Positions 26,316-35,682 of a stretch of DNA of 64,000 bases are shown one piece after another; within the stretch, counting starts at the first letter, position 1, and every line of letters begins with the position of its first letter. A program made the translations under genes and the position numbers. Under the pieces are notes generated by a model. That model had not been told where the DNA came from. It saw only the letters and a list, made by a program, of their open reading frames with translations, and did not search any database. This stretch comes from Corynebacterium marambiense. GTDB lineage: Bacteria > Actinomycetota > Actinomycetes > Mycobacteriales > Mycobacteriaceae. The stretch is from NCBI RefSeq assembly GCF_016342275.1, contig NZ_JAEIOT010000005.1:434001-498000 (forward strand), written 5' to 3'.

Positions 26316-27430
26316 GACCACCGTGCCTCGACGCGGGTTCCGGTTGGTTCGGTTGCGGTGATCCGCAGTGTCCCACCGGACTGCCGGACACGTTTCGTCA
26401 TCGACGCTGTCCCGGTGCCGGGGGCATCCGTCGCACCGGGCCCCCGCCCGTCGTCCGTGACGATGATCCGGTCCGACTCAACCCGGATCCGGCATTCATC
26501 CGCACCGGAATGCCGGACCACGTTGGTCACGGCCTCCCGCACGACCCACCCCATCACGGGGCTCAACGACTCCGGGACCAGCTCCAAACCGCGCCGGGGG
26601 ATCACCGGGGTGATTCCGGCGGCGGTGAGGATGTCTTCCGCGTGATCGAGTTCCCGAGCGAGACCGGAATCGTGGAGATCACTGATGAGCGCCCGCAGCT
26701 CCGTCAGTGCGCGGCGGACGAGTTCCTCCGATTCATCCATCTCCCTGCGGGCGCGAGCGCCGAGGTCATCGGCGCTCGCTCCATTCGAGGACGCGGAATC
26801 GAAGAGCTGCCCGGCGACCTGCAGTTTCACTACCGCGGCGGTCAGTGTCTGCCCCACCGTGTCGTGGATGTCGAGCGCCAATCTGGAGCGTTCGGAGGTC
26901 ACTGCTCCCGCGATCTCCAGGCTTCCCCGGCGCTGCCTTCCCGTGAACACGCGGATGGCCCCGATGATGAGGATGAGCGGCGCACCGGGGTAGAGAAAGA
27001 TAATCCCCATCCCGACGCCCATCAACTTTAGGGCCAAAAACTGGGCGACGATCTCGAGAATGACGAAGAGGGCCCAGCCAGGCAACCAGACACGCCACGG
27101 ACAGGAACAGACGAGCCAGAGCGCGGCGAGGAAGAATCCCGCCGCCGACGAATCCGGGTTCAGCGGCAGCATCAGTCCGGCGATGGCCGCCAGTCCTCCC
27201 GCGCCCCACAACCGCCGGCGGAGTGCGAGACGGCGTTCGCCGCGGTGGAACAGCCAGAGGAGCAACCCGCCGTAAGCCACCAGGAGCGCGATGACGCAGG
27301 GATGGAGGATCCAGGGACTGAGCGTGTACGGGCGATACTCCGGACCGTAGACGACGCCCGGTATGAGCGTCAGCAGTGCCGGCGCGGCGGTGATCGCGTT
27401 CGATCGGACACGTTCATCTGTTGTCGTCAC
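26312..27430 (-). CDS. Sensor histidine kinase, HisKA_3 type (system 2)
   Basis: 372 residues. N-terminal membrane helices (LLTLIPGVVYG, ILHPCVIALLVAYGGLLLWLF, GAGGLAAIAGLMLPL, FFLAALWLVCS and others), then the phospho-acceptor motif RSRLALDIHDTVGQTLTAAV and the ATPase domain WVVREAVTNVVRHSGA and ITVTDDGRGPG-like region (IIVTDDGRGPGAT). GTG at 27430 has GGAGG ten bases upstream; an open frame continues to 27493 but lacks start signals. Paralogue of the kinase at 22801-23883. Confidence 0.9.
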   Translation of the reverse strand: MTTTDERVRSNAITAAPALLTLIPGVVYGPEYRPYTLSPWILHPCVIALLVAYGGLLLWLFHRGERRLALRRRLWGAGGLAAIAGLMLPLNPDSSAAGFFLAALWLVCSCPWRVWLPGWALFVILEIVAQFLALKLMGVGMGIIFLYPGAPLILIIGAIRVFTGRQRRGSLEIAGAVTSERSRLALDIHDTVGQTLTAAVVKLQVAGQLFDSASSNGASADDLGARARREMDESEELVRRALTELRALISDLHDSGLARELDHAEDILTAAGITPVIPRRGLELVPESLSPVMGWVVREAVTNVVRHSGADECRIRVESDRIIVTDDGRGPGATDAPGTGTASMTKRVRQSGGTLRITATEPTGTRVEARWS

Positions 27431-27637
27431 GGGGGTGGCCTCCGGTGGGTGGGGGACAGTCTGGGGGTGCACGGATCCGTAGCGTGCATGCACCCACTAA
27501 ACGGTACGTCGCACCGTACGGACACTGTCATATGTCACGGGTGCGGTGATCCGTTGTCGCGGGCCCGGGGAACCGCGGACAGCACAGGTGCGGCCCCGAT
27601 GTCTCCCCCCGTTGTCCGTGACGCTAGAATCGTCCGC

Positions 27638-28435
27638 ATGCGTTTTGGACGAATTGCCACCCCTGATGGTCTGTGCTTCGCGGTCGTGGAGGGCGACGGC
27701 GATGCAACGGTGTGCCGTGAGATCGAGGGCACCCCATTCACCGAGCCCTCCTTTACCGGCCGCCAGTGGCCCCTGAAGGAGGTTCGTCTGCTGGCCCCCT
27801 CGCTCCCGTCGAAGGTCGTGGCCATCGGCCGCAACTACGCCGACCACGTCGCCGAGGTGTTCAAGAAGTCCGCGGAATCACTGCCGCCGACCCTGTTCAT
27901 CAAGCCGAACACCGCGGTGATCGGGCCGGGCGCGGCCATCCGGATCCCCGAGTTCGCCACCAACGTGGAATTCGAGGGCGAACTCGCCCTCGTCGTCGGC
28001 AAGCCCTGCAAGAACATCAAGGCTGCCGACTGGAAGTCCGTGATCCGCGGATTCACCATCGTCAACGACGTGTCCTCCCGCGACCTCCAGTTCGCTGACG
28101 GACAGTGGGCCCGTGCCAAGGGCATCGACACCTTCTGCCCGCTCGGCCCCTGGATGGAGACGGACCTCGACTCCATCGACACCACCAACCTGCCGATCAA
28201 GGCGCACCTCACCCGTGACGGTTCGACGGAGACCAAGCAGGACTCCAACTCCAACCAGATGATCATGAACATCGGGGAGATCATCGAGTTCATCACCGCG
28301 TCCATCACGCTGCTGCCCGGCGACGTGATCTGCACCGGCTCGCCGGCCGGTACAGCGCCGATGGAGCCGGGTGACTTCATCGAGATCGAAATTCCCGGCA
28401 TCGGTCGACTCGGCAACCCCGTCGAACGCGCCTGA
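27638..28435 (+). CDS. FAH-family protein, probable oxaloacetate decarboxylase (Odx-like)
   Basis: 265 residues. Fumarylacetoacetate-hydrolase fold with SKVVAIGRNYADHVAEV, the metal-ligand region NVEFEGELALVVGK, GFTIVNDVSSRDLQ and DVICTGSPAGTAPMEPGD. The C. glutamicum homologue in the same place before gltX (Cg1458) is a soluble divalent-cation-dependent oxaloacetate decarboxylase; orthology is inferred from length and synteny. It would turn oxaloacetate into pyruvate and CO2 in the cytoplasm. Other FAH proteins have acylpyruvase or hydratase activity. ATG at 27638 matches the family start MRFGRIATPDG. Confidence 0.85.
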   Translation: MRFGRIATPDGLCFAVVEGDGDATVCREIEGTPFTEPSFTGRQWPLKEVRLLAPSLPSKVVAIGRNYADHVAEVFKKSAESLPPTLFIKPNTAVIGPGAAIRIPEFATNVEFEGELALVVGKPCKNIKAADWKSVIRGFTIVNDVSSRDLQFADGQWARAKGIDTFCPLGPWMETDLDSIDTTNLPIKAHLTRDGSTETKQDSNSNQMIMNIGEIIEFITASITLLPGDVICTGSPAGTAPMEPGDFIEIEIPGIGRLGNPVERA

Positions 28436-28497
28436 TCGCCATCCGCTCAGCCCCGTCCAGTGGGCGGGGGCCGTCCTGACGGATTAATCTTGAAATC

Positions 28498-28902
28498 ATG
28501 ACCGATACCCGACGTCGATTCTTCCCGGGGCTCCAGATGTCGAGCTGGCAGGTGCTCGTGATCAGCCTCGCCCCGATCTTCTGGTACGCGGGAGCCTTCG
28601 GGCCTTTCTTCAGTCCCGATAGCACGCCGTCGTTCTCCGGTATACATCTTGCGTTGCTGGTGCTGGCGGTCGTCGCGGCGGTGTTCTCCGGGATCTGCGT
28701 GGAGATGCACTTTCCGCACCGTGGTCTGCGGATACCTGTCCTGGTCACCCTCGTGATGCTGGTGCTCACTGCGGTGACCTGGTCCGGGTTCATCGACGAT
28801 TCCCTGAGCCGTTTCATCGCCAACGTCATCGACGCCGTGGTAGCCACCGCCGTGTACATTCCTGTTGTTCGCCTACGGCGGGCACTGCCCGCGACGAGCT
28901 GA
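28498..28902 (+). CDS. Small membrane protein, unknown function
   Basis: 134 residues with four likely membrane helices (SWQVLVISLAPIFWYAGAF, HLALLVLAVVAAVFSGI, IPVLVTLVMLVLTAVTW, ANVIDAVVATAVYIPVV). Start ATG at 28498. Followed after 10 bases by the methyltransferase gene on the same strand, so likely in one transcript. No family recognised. Confidence 0.65.
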   Translation: MTDTRRRFFPGLQMSSWQVLVISLAPIFWYAGAFGPFFSPDSTPSFSGIHLALLVLAVVAAVFSGICVEMHFPHRGLRIPVLVTLVMLVLTAVTWSGFIDDSLSRFIANVIDAVVATAVYIPVVRLRRALPATS

Positions 28903-28912
28903 GAGGATCACG

Positions 28913-29509
28913 ATGGCAGATCATCCCAATGCCGCCTCCGGTGAGGAACATCTCTACGTTGGCCGTGCCCGGCGTTGGAGTGGCCGTCCGAACTATGCCT
29001 TGACCCATCTCGCTGCTGGCCTGCACCCCGGAACCGCTCTCGACGTGGGCTGTGGTGAGGGTGCGGACTGTGTGTGGTTAGCGGAGAATGGATGGCGGGT
29101 CACGGGGGTCGACATCGTCGCCACCGCTACCCGCAGAGCCGCAGCGGCGGCAGCATCCGCCGGGGTGGACATCGAGGTGATCACCGGTGGTTTGCGGGCG
29201 GTGACCGGACGGGTGTTTGACCTGGTGACCTGTTTCTATGTGCCGCTGCGGCGGGGGACCGGGGATCTCGATGATTTGCTCGCGCTCGTCGCTCCGGGAG
29301 GCTCCCTGATCGTGGTGCACCATACCGACGCCTCGAAGCAAGCCGCCCGGTTGGGCGTCAATGTGTCGGACCTGATTCGTCCGTTGGAGATAGCGGAGCT
29401 TTTGGCGGACTGCTGCTTCACCATCGAGGAATCCGGCACGGTCCCCGGAGGTAGCATGCACGCGAACAACCCCGACCAGGTGCTCAGGGCCCGTCGGAAG
29501 CTCAACTGA
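28913..29509 (+). CDS. SAM-dependent methyltransferase
   Basis: 198 residues. Motif I is ALDVGCGEGADCVWLA, followed by the acidic GVDI and later LVTCFYVPLRRG and LVAPGGSLIVVHH, as in class I methyltransferases of the tellurite-resistance TehB/UbiE kind. The N-terminal HLYVGRARRWSGRPNYAL is typical of the small bacterial group. Start ATG at 28913 has GAGAGG nine bases upstream. It converges with the isochorismate synthase gene and overlaps its end by eight bases. Substrate unknown. Confidence 0.85.
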   Translation: MADHPNAASGEEHLYVGRARRWSGRPNYALTHLAAGLHPGTALDVGCGEGADCVWLAENGWRVTGVDIVATATRRAAAAAASAGVDIEVITGGLRAVTGRVFDLVTCFYVPLRRGTGDLDDLLALVAPGGSLIVVHHTDASKQAARLGVNVSDLIRPLEIAELLADCCFTIEESGTVPGGSMHANNPDQVLRARRKLN

Positions 29510-30623
29510 TCCCGAGGGCGTGGAGCACAGTCCGCAGTTTCGCCGTGGTCTCCTCGAGTTCCGCCTGCGGATCGGAGTCGCCGATGATTCCACCGCCGGC
29601 CCAGGTACGGGCAGTCATCCCATCCGCAGAGACTTCGGCGCACCTGATGGCGACCATGTATTCGCCGTCTCCCGTCGAATCACACCATCCGACGGCCCCG
29701 GCGTAGAAACCCCGATCAGACTCCGCCGCACTGATCACAGCTTGAGCTGCTTCAGTGGGGGTTCCGCAGACGGCAGGCGTCGGATGCACGGCCAGAGCGA
29801 GTTCGAGTGCCGTCGTCCGCTTGTCTTTCAGTCTCCCGCTTATCGGCGTCGCTAGGTGCCACATCTCATTCGTGCGGGTCAGTTCCGGGTGAATCGGAAC
29901 ATCAAGCGAAGAACACAGGGGAGACAACGCCGCGGCGAGCGCATCAACGACGAAGCGGTGCTCCGCGAGGTCTTTAGTGGAGGTCCGGAGTTGTTGGCCC
30001 ACGAGACAATCCCGGTCCCGGTCCGCGAGTCGCGCCGCGGAACCCGCCAGGGGATAGGCGCTCACCGTGGACCCGTGCTTGCGGACGAGTACCTCCGGTG
30101 AGGAACCGACGAGCAACCGGCCGGTGAATCGGCCGCCGGCCGGTGAGAGATCGGCGATGAACCCGTCCCGGTTCGCGGAATGGTCGATGAGTCTCGCCGC
30201 TACCAGAAGCGGATCGACCGGTGGATCGAAAGCGATGTCGACCGCGCGCGCAAGAACCACCTTCTGCAGCGGGGTGCGGGTGATGGTGCGGACGGCGGCG
30301 GAGACACGAGAGAGATGAGTCTTCTCGTCTGGATCGACCCCGGCTAGATGCGCGTTCAGCTGACTGCCCGGACCGAAACGGTAGTGGGCGTGCGGTTCCA
30401 GCGGTGAGTCCGAACGGATGATCGACTCGGGCACTGTCAGCGCGCACAGTGCCTCGGGGTCGAAGGGGAGGGCACCGACGATCATGTCGTGGCGGCCGGC
30501 GCGGAGCGCGGAGACGGCATCCCACGGATCATCGAAGGTGTCGCGGCTGCCCTGGGTGCGCACCGAGCCGTGGGCTCGGGAGAGGAGAAAGTCTGGGGCG
30601 GTCACCGGACGGGAGTTGGGCAT
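29502..30623 (-). CDS. Isochorismate synthase
   Basis: 373 residues, chorismate-binding enzyme family. Visible signatures: [67 protein letters not shown] and [27 protein letters not shown]. It isomerises chorismate to isochorismate for menaquinone (MenF) or catechol siderophore synthesis (EntC/DhbC); the sequence alone does not choose, and no other men or ent gene is in the window. Start ATG at 30623 ([11 protein letters not shown]). It is divergent from gltX, 53 bases apart. Confidence 0.88.
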   Translation of the reverse strand: MPNSRPVTAPDFLLSRAHGSVRTQGSRDTFDDPWDAVSALRAGRHDMIVGALPFDPEALCALTVPESIIRSDSPLEPHAHYRFGPGSQLNAHLAGVDPDEKTHLSRVSAAVRTITRTPLQKVVLARAVDIAFDPPVDPLLVAARLIDHSANRDGFIADLSPAGGRFTGRLLVGSSPEVLVRKHGSTVSAYPLAGSAARLADRDRDCLVGQQLRTSTKDLAEHRFVVDALAAALSPLCSSLDVPIHPELTRTNEMWHLATPISGRLKDKRTTALELALAVHPTPAVCGTPTEAAQAVISAAESDRGFYAGAVGWCDSTGDGEYMVAIRCAEVSADGMTARTWAGGGIIGDSDPQAELEETTAKLRTVLHALGIS

Positions 30624-30676
30624 GGAGAGACAGTCTACCGGGGAGCCCGGACGCCTCTGGACTACCATGGGGAACC

Positions 30677-32161
30677 ATGTCTGATGTTCGCGTTCGCTTC
30701 TGCCCATCGCCCACCGGAACCCCGCACGTCGGTATGGTCCGCACCGCCCTGTTCAACTGGGCGCACGCCCGACACACCGGTGGGAAGCTGATCTTTCGCA
30801 TCGAGGACACCGATGCCGCCCGCGATTCGGAGGAGTCGTACCAAGCGATCATCGACTCCCTCGAATGGCTCGGACTCGGGTGGGATGAGGGGGTCGTCGT
30901 CGGCGGTCCACACGAGCCCTACCGGCAGAGCCGACGGATGGACATCTACCTCGATGTCCTGGAGAAGCTGAAGGAGGCCGGTGAGATATACCCGGCGTAC
31001 TCGACCGCTGAGGAGGTCGAGGAGCGTCACCGCGCAGCGGGCCGCGACCCGAAGCTCGGCTACGACAACTACGACCGGGACCTCACCGAGGAGCAGATCG
31101 CGGCGTTCGAGGCCGAGGGCCGCAAGCCCGTCTGGCGGCTGCGGATGCCTGATCAGGACTGGTCCTGGAACGATCTCGTGCGCGGCGAGATTGAGTTCAA
31201 GGGTACGACCCAGCCGGACTTCGTCGTCGCCCGATCCAACGGAGCACCGCTCTACACGCTGGTCAACCCCGTCGATGACGCGCTCATGGGGATCACCCAC
31301 GTCCTGCGCGGCGAGGACCTGCTGCCCTCCACGCCGCGCCAGCTAGCCCTCTACGCGGCACTCGAGCGCATCGGTATCGCCGAACGGACGCCCGAGTTCG
31401 GCCATCTACCCTTCGTGATGGGGGAGGGCAACAAGAAGCTGTCCAAGCGCGATCCGCAGTCCAACCTCTTCAACCACCGGGATGCTGGCATCATCCCCGA
31501 GGGGATGCTCAACTACCTCGCTCTGCTCGGATGGTCGCTGTCCAAGGACCGGGACATCTTTGGTGTTGATGATCTCATCGCCAACTTCGATGTCACCGAC
31601 GTCCTCGCCAACCCGGCCCGATTCGACCAGAAGAAGCTGGAGGCCATCAACGCCGACCACATCCGGCTGCTCGATCCGGAGGACTTCCAGGACCGGCTGC
31701 GCAGTTACCTGGAGAAGTACAAGGGATTCCCGGCCGACTACCCGGCGGACAAGTTCGCCTTCGCCGCCGAGCAGGTGCAGACCCGCATCAAAACCCTCGG
31801 CGACGCCTGGGACCTGCTCGAGTTCCTCGTCGTCTCCGACGACGACCTTGAGCTGGACGAGAAGGCCGCGCGGAAGAACCTCAAGGATGATGCGGTCGCT
31901 CCGCTCGACGCCGCCATCAGTGCCCTCGACGCCGTCGAGGATTGGACGACCCCGGCCATCGAGGAGGCACTGCAAAAGGCCCTGATCGAAGAGCTCGAGC
32001 TTAAGCCACGCAAAGCGTTCACCCCGCTTCGTGTCGCGGTGTCTGGGCGTCAGGTCTCCCCGCCGCTGTTCGAGTCGATGGAGCTTCTCGGCAAGGACTC
32101 GACCCTGGCGCGGCTACGCGCGGCTCGTGAGATCACCCCGGTGGCTCCGTCCGCACAGTGA
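30677..32161 (+). CDS. gltX: Glutamyl-tRNA synthetase
   Basis: 494 residues, class I synthetase. HIGH-type motif in [20 protein letters not shown] and KMSKS-type motif [13 protein letters not shown]. It charges tRNA-Glu; as actinobacteria lack glutaminyl-tRNA synthetase, it is expected also to mischarge tRNA-Gln for amidation by GatCAB. Fittingly, tRNA-Gln and tRNA-Glu genes follow it. ATG at 30677 ([14 protein letters not shown]). Confidence 0.97.
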   Translation: MSDVRVRFCPSPTGTPHVGMVRTALFNWAHARHTGGKLIFRIEDTDAARDSEESYQAIIDSLEWLGLGWDEGVVVGGPHEPYRQSRRMDIYLDVLEKLKEAGEIYPAYSTAEEVEERHRAAGRDPKLGYDNYDRDLTEEQIAAFEAEGRKPVWRLRMPDQDWSWNDLVRGEIEFKGTTQPDFVVARSNGAPLYTLVNPVDDALMGITHVLRGEDLLPSTPRQLALYAALERIGIAERTPEFGHLPFVMGEGNKKLSKRDPQSNLFNHRDAGIIPEGMLNYLALLGWSLSKDRDIFGVDDLIANFDVTDVLANPARFDQKKLEAINADHIRLLDPEDFQDRLRSYLEKYKGFPADYPADKFAFAAEQVQTRIKTLGDAWDLLEFLVVSDDDLELDEKAARKNLKDDAVAPLDAAISALDAVEDWTTPAIEEALQKALIEELELKPRKAFTPLRVAVSGRQVSPPLFESMELLGKDSTLARLRAAREITPVAPSAQ

Positions 32162-32306
32162 GTCCAACGATGATCAGCAGGTGCGTCACCGCCTTGAGTG
32201 TTGGTCCACCTGCTGATTTGTCCGTGATCGGGCAATGAGGTTATAGTGTTCTTCGTTGCACAGCGCGGCGAAGCGGTGAGAATCGCCTGATCTGCGCGTG
32301 AAACGA

Positions 32307-32378
32307 TGGCCTATGGTGTAATTGGCAACACAGCGGTTTCTGGTACCGTCGTTCTAGGTTCGAGTCCTGGTAGGCCAG
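32307..32378 (+). tRNA. tRNA-Gln (CTG)
   Basis: 72 bases fold as a cloverleaf: acceptor TGGCCTA/TAGGCCA with discriminator G, D arm TGGTGTAATTGGCAACA, anticodon stem-loop CGGTTTCTGGTACCG with anticodon CTG, and T arm with GGTTCGAGTCC. Lies 145 bases after gltX and 26 bases before tRNA-Glu. Confidence 0.95.
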
Positions 32379-32404
32379 CAGCGGATACAATCCGCGTCCT
32401 TTAT

Positions 32405-32477
32405 GCCCCGTTCGTCTAGCGGCCTAGGACGCCGCCCTCTCACGGCGGTAGCACGGGTTCAAATCCCGTACGGGGTA
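32405..32477 (+). tRNA. tRNA-Glu (CTC), copy 1
   Basis: 73 bases: acceptor GCCCCGT/ACGGGGT, anticodon loop CCTCTCA with anticodon CTC, T arm ACGGGTTCAAATCCCGT. It differs from the second copy at 39029 in two positions (D loop C/G and a variable-loop G/A). Confidence 0.95.
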
Positions 32478-32484
32478 CGAGCAG

Positions 32485-32528
32485 AAAAGACCCTCACAGT
32501 CGACAGTTACGTCGCTGTGGGGGTCTTC
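32485..32528 (+). terminator. Terminator of the tRNA-Gln/tRNA-Glu unit
   Basis: AAAGACCCTCACAG pairs with CTGTGGGGGTCTT across a 16-base loop (one mismatch or bulge), with a T-containing tail (CGCATGTTTTA) shortly after. It follows tRNA-Glu by about seven bases. Confidence 0.75.
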
Positions 32529-32623
32529 GCATGTTTTACTGCATGCGTGGGATCGGCGCCGGGGTGGGGCGGTGCATCGGGACGCAGCAGTGTGAGAACC
32601 TGGTTATCGTGCGTGGAGAATCG

Positions 32624-33829
32624 ATGATCGACATCAGTCCCCGGTACCGGCGCAGGGTCCTCGGGGCACTGATGGGGCCCAGGTCATGGCCGGACTCGCG
32701 AACGGGATCGCCTATTCGATGGGGAGCCTGCTTGCTGCGGACAAGGCCGGGACGGCGTGGGCGGGATAGCCGCGACCTGCACTACTCTCGGGGCCGCCGG
32801 GTTCGCTGTTCCGCTGGGATGGCTCGTGGTGTCCCGTGGGCGGCGTACATCGCTGAGCGTCGGACTTCTCCTTGGCGCGACGTGTGCGGGCTGTGCGATG
32901 GGCGCAGCCCAGATCTCCTCGTTGCCCTTGCTGATCGCAGGCTTCGTCCTCCTGGGTGCCGCATCCGCTGTCAATTTACAGAGCCGATTTGCCGCGACGG
33001 ATGTGTCCGTTTCCGCATCCACCCGGGGACGGGACCTCTCCTTGGTTGTATGGGTCACGACCATCGGTGCCGTGGCAGGTCCGAAGCTCTTCGAAACCAG
33101 TGAGGTTCTGGGAGCCTGGCTGGGCGTGGCTCCGCACTCCGGGGCCTACCTCATCACCATCACTGCACAACTGTTGGCCGTGGCCGTATTGCAGGCTGCG
33201 CTGCGTCCGGATCCGGCCTGTGTACGGCGTGCCGGAGGTGAGGAACCACCGGGTGCCGCGACCGCACCGAGCAGATCGTGGCCCGGGCCGGTCGGAGTCG
33301 TCTTCACGATCGCGGTGGTTCACTTCGTGATGGTGGCTATCATGTCGATCACCGCCGTACACGTGCACCGGCACGGCGTGACGCTCACCCTGATTGGAGT
33401 CACCATCAGTCTCCACGTCGCCGGTATGTACGCACTGGCCCCTGTGTTCGGTCTTGCCGCTGATCGCATCGGCCGCTTGCGGACCATCGCGGTGGGCTAC
33501 GGCATGATTCTCGTGTGTTGTGGGATTCTGGTGGTCGGCGATGGGGCGGCAGCAGCCGTCGTCGTGGCCCTCACGTTGCTGGGACTCGGTTGGTCTGCCG
33601 CCCTCATCGGCTCATCCGCGCTGCTCGTCGACGTCGTCGCCGCTGATACGCGGGTCCGGGCGCAGGGGCGCAGTGACCTCGTCATGAATGTCGCGGGGCG
33701 GCCGGTGATGCGTTGTCGGAACCAGTGGTGGCTTTCTGGGGGATGCCAGTCCTGGCAGGAGCAGTGCTCGTCATCGTTGCGGGGTACTTCATCTGGTTCG
33801 CCGGATCGGTTATCCGGACGTCTCGATAG
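32624..33829 (+). pseudogene. MFS transporter gene with three frameshifts (possible sequencing errors)
   Basis: ATG at 32624 (MIDISPRYRRRVLGALMG, GGAGA upstream) begins an MFS protein. The frame is lost at three places: after 32674-32677 (GGGG), at 32763-32765 (GGG) and at 33695-33698 (GGGG). In the right frames it reads QVMAGLANGIAYSMGSLLAA, then a long frame with PLGWLVVSRGRRTSLSVGLLL, LAADRIGRLRTIAVGYGM and so on, then VVAFWGMPVLAGAVLVIVAGYF to a TAG at 33827. Adding one G at each site gives a 402-codon frame with about 12 helices, a normal MFS length. The substrate is unknown. It opens the accessory block between the two tRNA-Glu genes. Confidence 0.75.
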
Positions 33830-34177
33830 TGGCGGACGTCGGGTCTCTTTCGCAGGTTGAATCCGGTCCGCAGACACTACGCTGTTCGCTGTCCAATCCG
33901 TGGCGTGGCGACGCCGGATGCCGAGAAGTGATGCACATCTCTTCTTCTGGATCGCCTGGAAAATGCCCGGGCGTGGTTAATTTCCGGATGATGTAGCATC
34001 ATCGCTGATGGGGGGCGGTTTCTGCTTGGAACATGTCCGGCGATGGGCCGCCTCCGAAGGTCCCCGATTCCGCCTCCCGGGGACGGGTGGACACTGAGCC
34101 CTCACCGCTATCTGTGCATAAACCAATAGTATAGGTTATGCTTAATGAGCATTCACTAAATAAAGGAGCACTAAAGT
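33830..34177. other. Intergenic region with two palindromes upstream of the phosphatase lipoprotein
   Basis: 348 bases without a gene. It contains the perfect palindrome GATGATG-TAG-CATCATC (33987-34003) and ATGCT-TAATG-AGCAT (34138-34152). TATAGGT or TATGCT near 34130-34140 could be the -10 of the downstream gene. The last 60 bases are AT-rich and end in the ribosome binding site AAAGGAG. Confidence 0.5.
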
Positions 34178-34951
34178 ATGAAGATTTCTAAGATCCGTCG
34201 TCTCAGCCTCATCACGACCGCGAGCATCATGGTCGTCGCTGGTTCCCTGTCGGGCTGTAGCTCAGACAAGGCCGAAGAGAAGGCCGAGGAAGTCACCTCG
34301 TCCGTTTCCTCCGCTGCAAAGGAAGCCACCGAGGAATCCTCGACGGCTACCAGCACCGAAGCCGAGAGCGACGACGATGCAGAGGAGGAGGCCAAGTTCG
34401 AGAACGTGGTTTCCGCTGAAGAGGTCGTCAAGGACCTGAAGAAGGGCGGCTACGTCATCTTCATCCGTCACGGCCACACCGCCAAGGACTACGCCGACCA
34501 GGCTGATCCGAACATGAAGCTCGATGACTGCTCCACGCAGCGTCAGCTCGATGACCTGGGCAAGAAGCAGGCTAAGGAGATCGGCGAGGCTTTCAAGAAG
34601 CTCGAGATCCCGGTCGGCGACGTCATCACCAGTGAGTACTGCCGCGCGTACAATACCGCTGATCTGGCATTCGGTCGTTACGAGAAGACCGCGAAGCTGA
34701 ACTTCGAGCCTGCCGAGGAATACACCGACGCGCAGATCGAGACGATGAAGAACAACATCACTCCGTTCCTCGAGACGATGCCCGAGGACGGTAAGAACAA
34801 CGTCATCGTCGGCCACGACGATGTCTTCGACGCCGCGACGGGTATCTACCCGGAGCCGCAGGGTACCGCCTACATCGTGAAGCCGGAGGGTGACAGCTTC
34901 GAGGTCATCACCCGCATCACCGCTGAAGAGTGGCCCAAGCTCGCTATGTGA
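34178..34951 (+). CDS. Histidine-phosphatase-family lipoprotein
   Basis: 257 residues. Signal peptide MKISKIRRLSLITTASIMVV with lipobox LSGC (Cys27). Residues 28-75 are a Glu/Ser/Ala-rich, probably disordered spacer; the rest is a histidine phosphatase domain with the catalytic FIRHGHTAKD (His98), CSTQRQLDDLGKKQAKEIG, the SEYCRAYNTA region (second arginine) and VGHDDVFDA (second His). Thus all main catalytic residues appear present. Anchored outside the membrane, it could hydrolyse a phosphate ester there. AAAGGAG lies ten bases before the ATG. The gene stands alone with its own terminator. Confidence 0.88.
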   Translation: MKISKIRRLSLITTASIMVVAGSLSGCSSDKAEEKAEEVTSSVSSAAKEATEESSTATSTEAESDDDAEEEAKFENVVSAEEVVKDLKKGGYVIFIRHGHTAKDYADQADPNMKLDDCSTQRQLDDLGKKQAKEIGEAFKKLEIPVGDVITSEYCRAYNTADLAFGRYEKTAKLNFEPAEEYTDAQIETMKNNITPFLETMPEDGKNNVIVGHDDVFDAATGIYPEPQGTAYIVKPEGDSFEVITRITAEEWPKLAM

Positions 34952-34990
34952 TCGTGATTCGCCGCACGTGGTAGTGCAGGTTTTCTGAGG

Positions 34991-35031
34991 CCGGTGGGCC
35001 GTCCCCTCGTGGGGCGTCCACCGGTTTTTCA
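34991..35031 (+). terminator. Rho-independent terminator after the phosphatase lipoprotein
   Basis: GCCGGTGG pairs with CCACCGGT, enclosing a second stem CCCC/GGGG, followed by TTTTTC. It lies about 40 bases after the stop. Confidence 0.8.
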
Positions 35032-35126
35032 CTGTCGGTTCCCTGCCGTCTGCGCCGGGCAGATCGTTCCCGTGTTGCTATGCTGGGCCCTCAACCGTCC
35101 AGGGGTCGAAAGAGGAGAACCGAAAC

Positions 35127-35666
35127 ATGGTCGCAGTACGTCGGCGGGCGGCGTTCGGAGCGTTGTTCGTCTACGGCGGGGTGATGATCGCACTGACCAT
35201 GCTCAAGGCGTTCTTCGTCATCGGTCACCTGTGGCGCCCAGAGAATCAACGCACCCGGTCCCTGGAACTCGTGCCCTTCGCGGAGGCGTTCCGGGGATCG
35301 AGCTGGTTCGCGCCGTTGTTCGACGGGGTGGGAAACGTCGCATTCTTTGTTCCCCTCGGCGTGCTGCTATACATCATCGTCGGATCGGGGTCGAACCCGC
35401 TCCGCAGGGTGTCCCTCGTGGGGGCGGCGGTGAGCCTGTGCATCGAGATACTTCAGTACGTTTTCGCGCTCGGGCACTCCGACGTCACCGACATCCTGTT
35501 CAACACGCTGGGCGCGTTTCTCGGCGCATGGTTCGCCGGGCTCTGCGGACCGAGGTACCACCGAGTGTGGGTCGGCCTGTCGTGTCTCCTCGGGGCGGTG
35601 TTCCTCGTGCTCGTGGGGCTCGGGGACCGCCTCGGCGACCCGGAGAAGATCGTCGAACTACGCTGA
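35127..35666 (+). CDS. VanZ-like family membrane protein
   Basis: 179 residues, about four to five membrane helices. The family pattern is visible: NVAFFVPLGVLLYII after a first helix, SLCIEILQYVFALGHSDVTDILFNTLGAFLGAW. VanZ proteins give low teicoplanin resistance in enterococci by an unknown way; most family members have no known role. AGAGGAG precedes the ATG at 35127. Confidence 0.85.
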   Translation: MVAVRRRAAFGALFVYGGVMIALTMLKAFFVIGHLWRPENQRTRSLELVPFAEAFRGSSWFAPLFDGVGNVAFFVPLGVLLYIIVGSGSNPLRRVSLVGAAVSLCIEILQYVFALGHSDVTDILFNTLGAFLGAWFAGLCGPRYHRVWVGLSCLLGAVFLVLVGLGDRLGDPEKIVELR

Positions 35667-35682
35667 TCCGGTAAATCTAACG

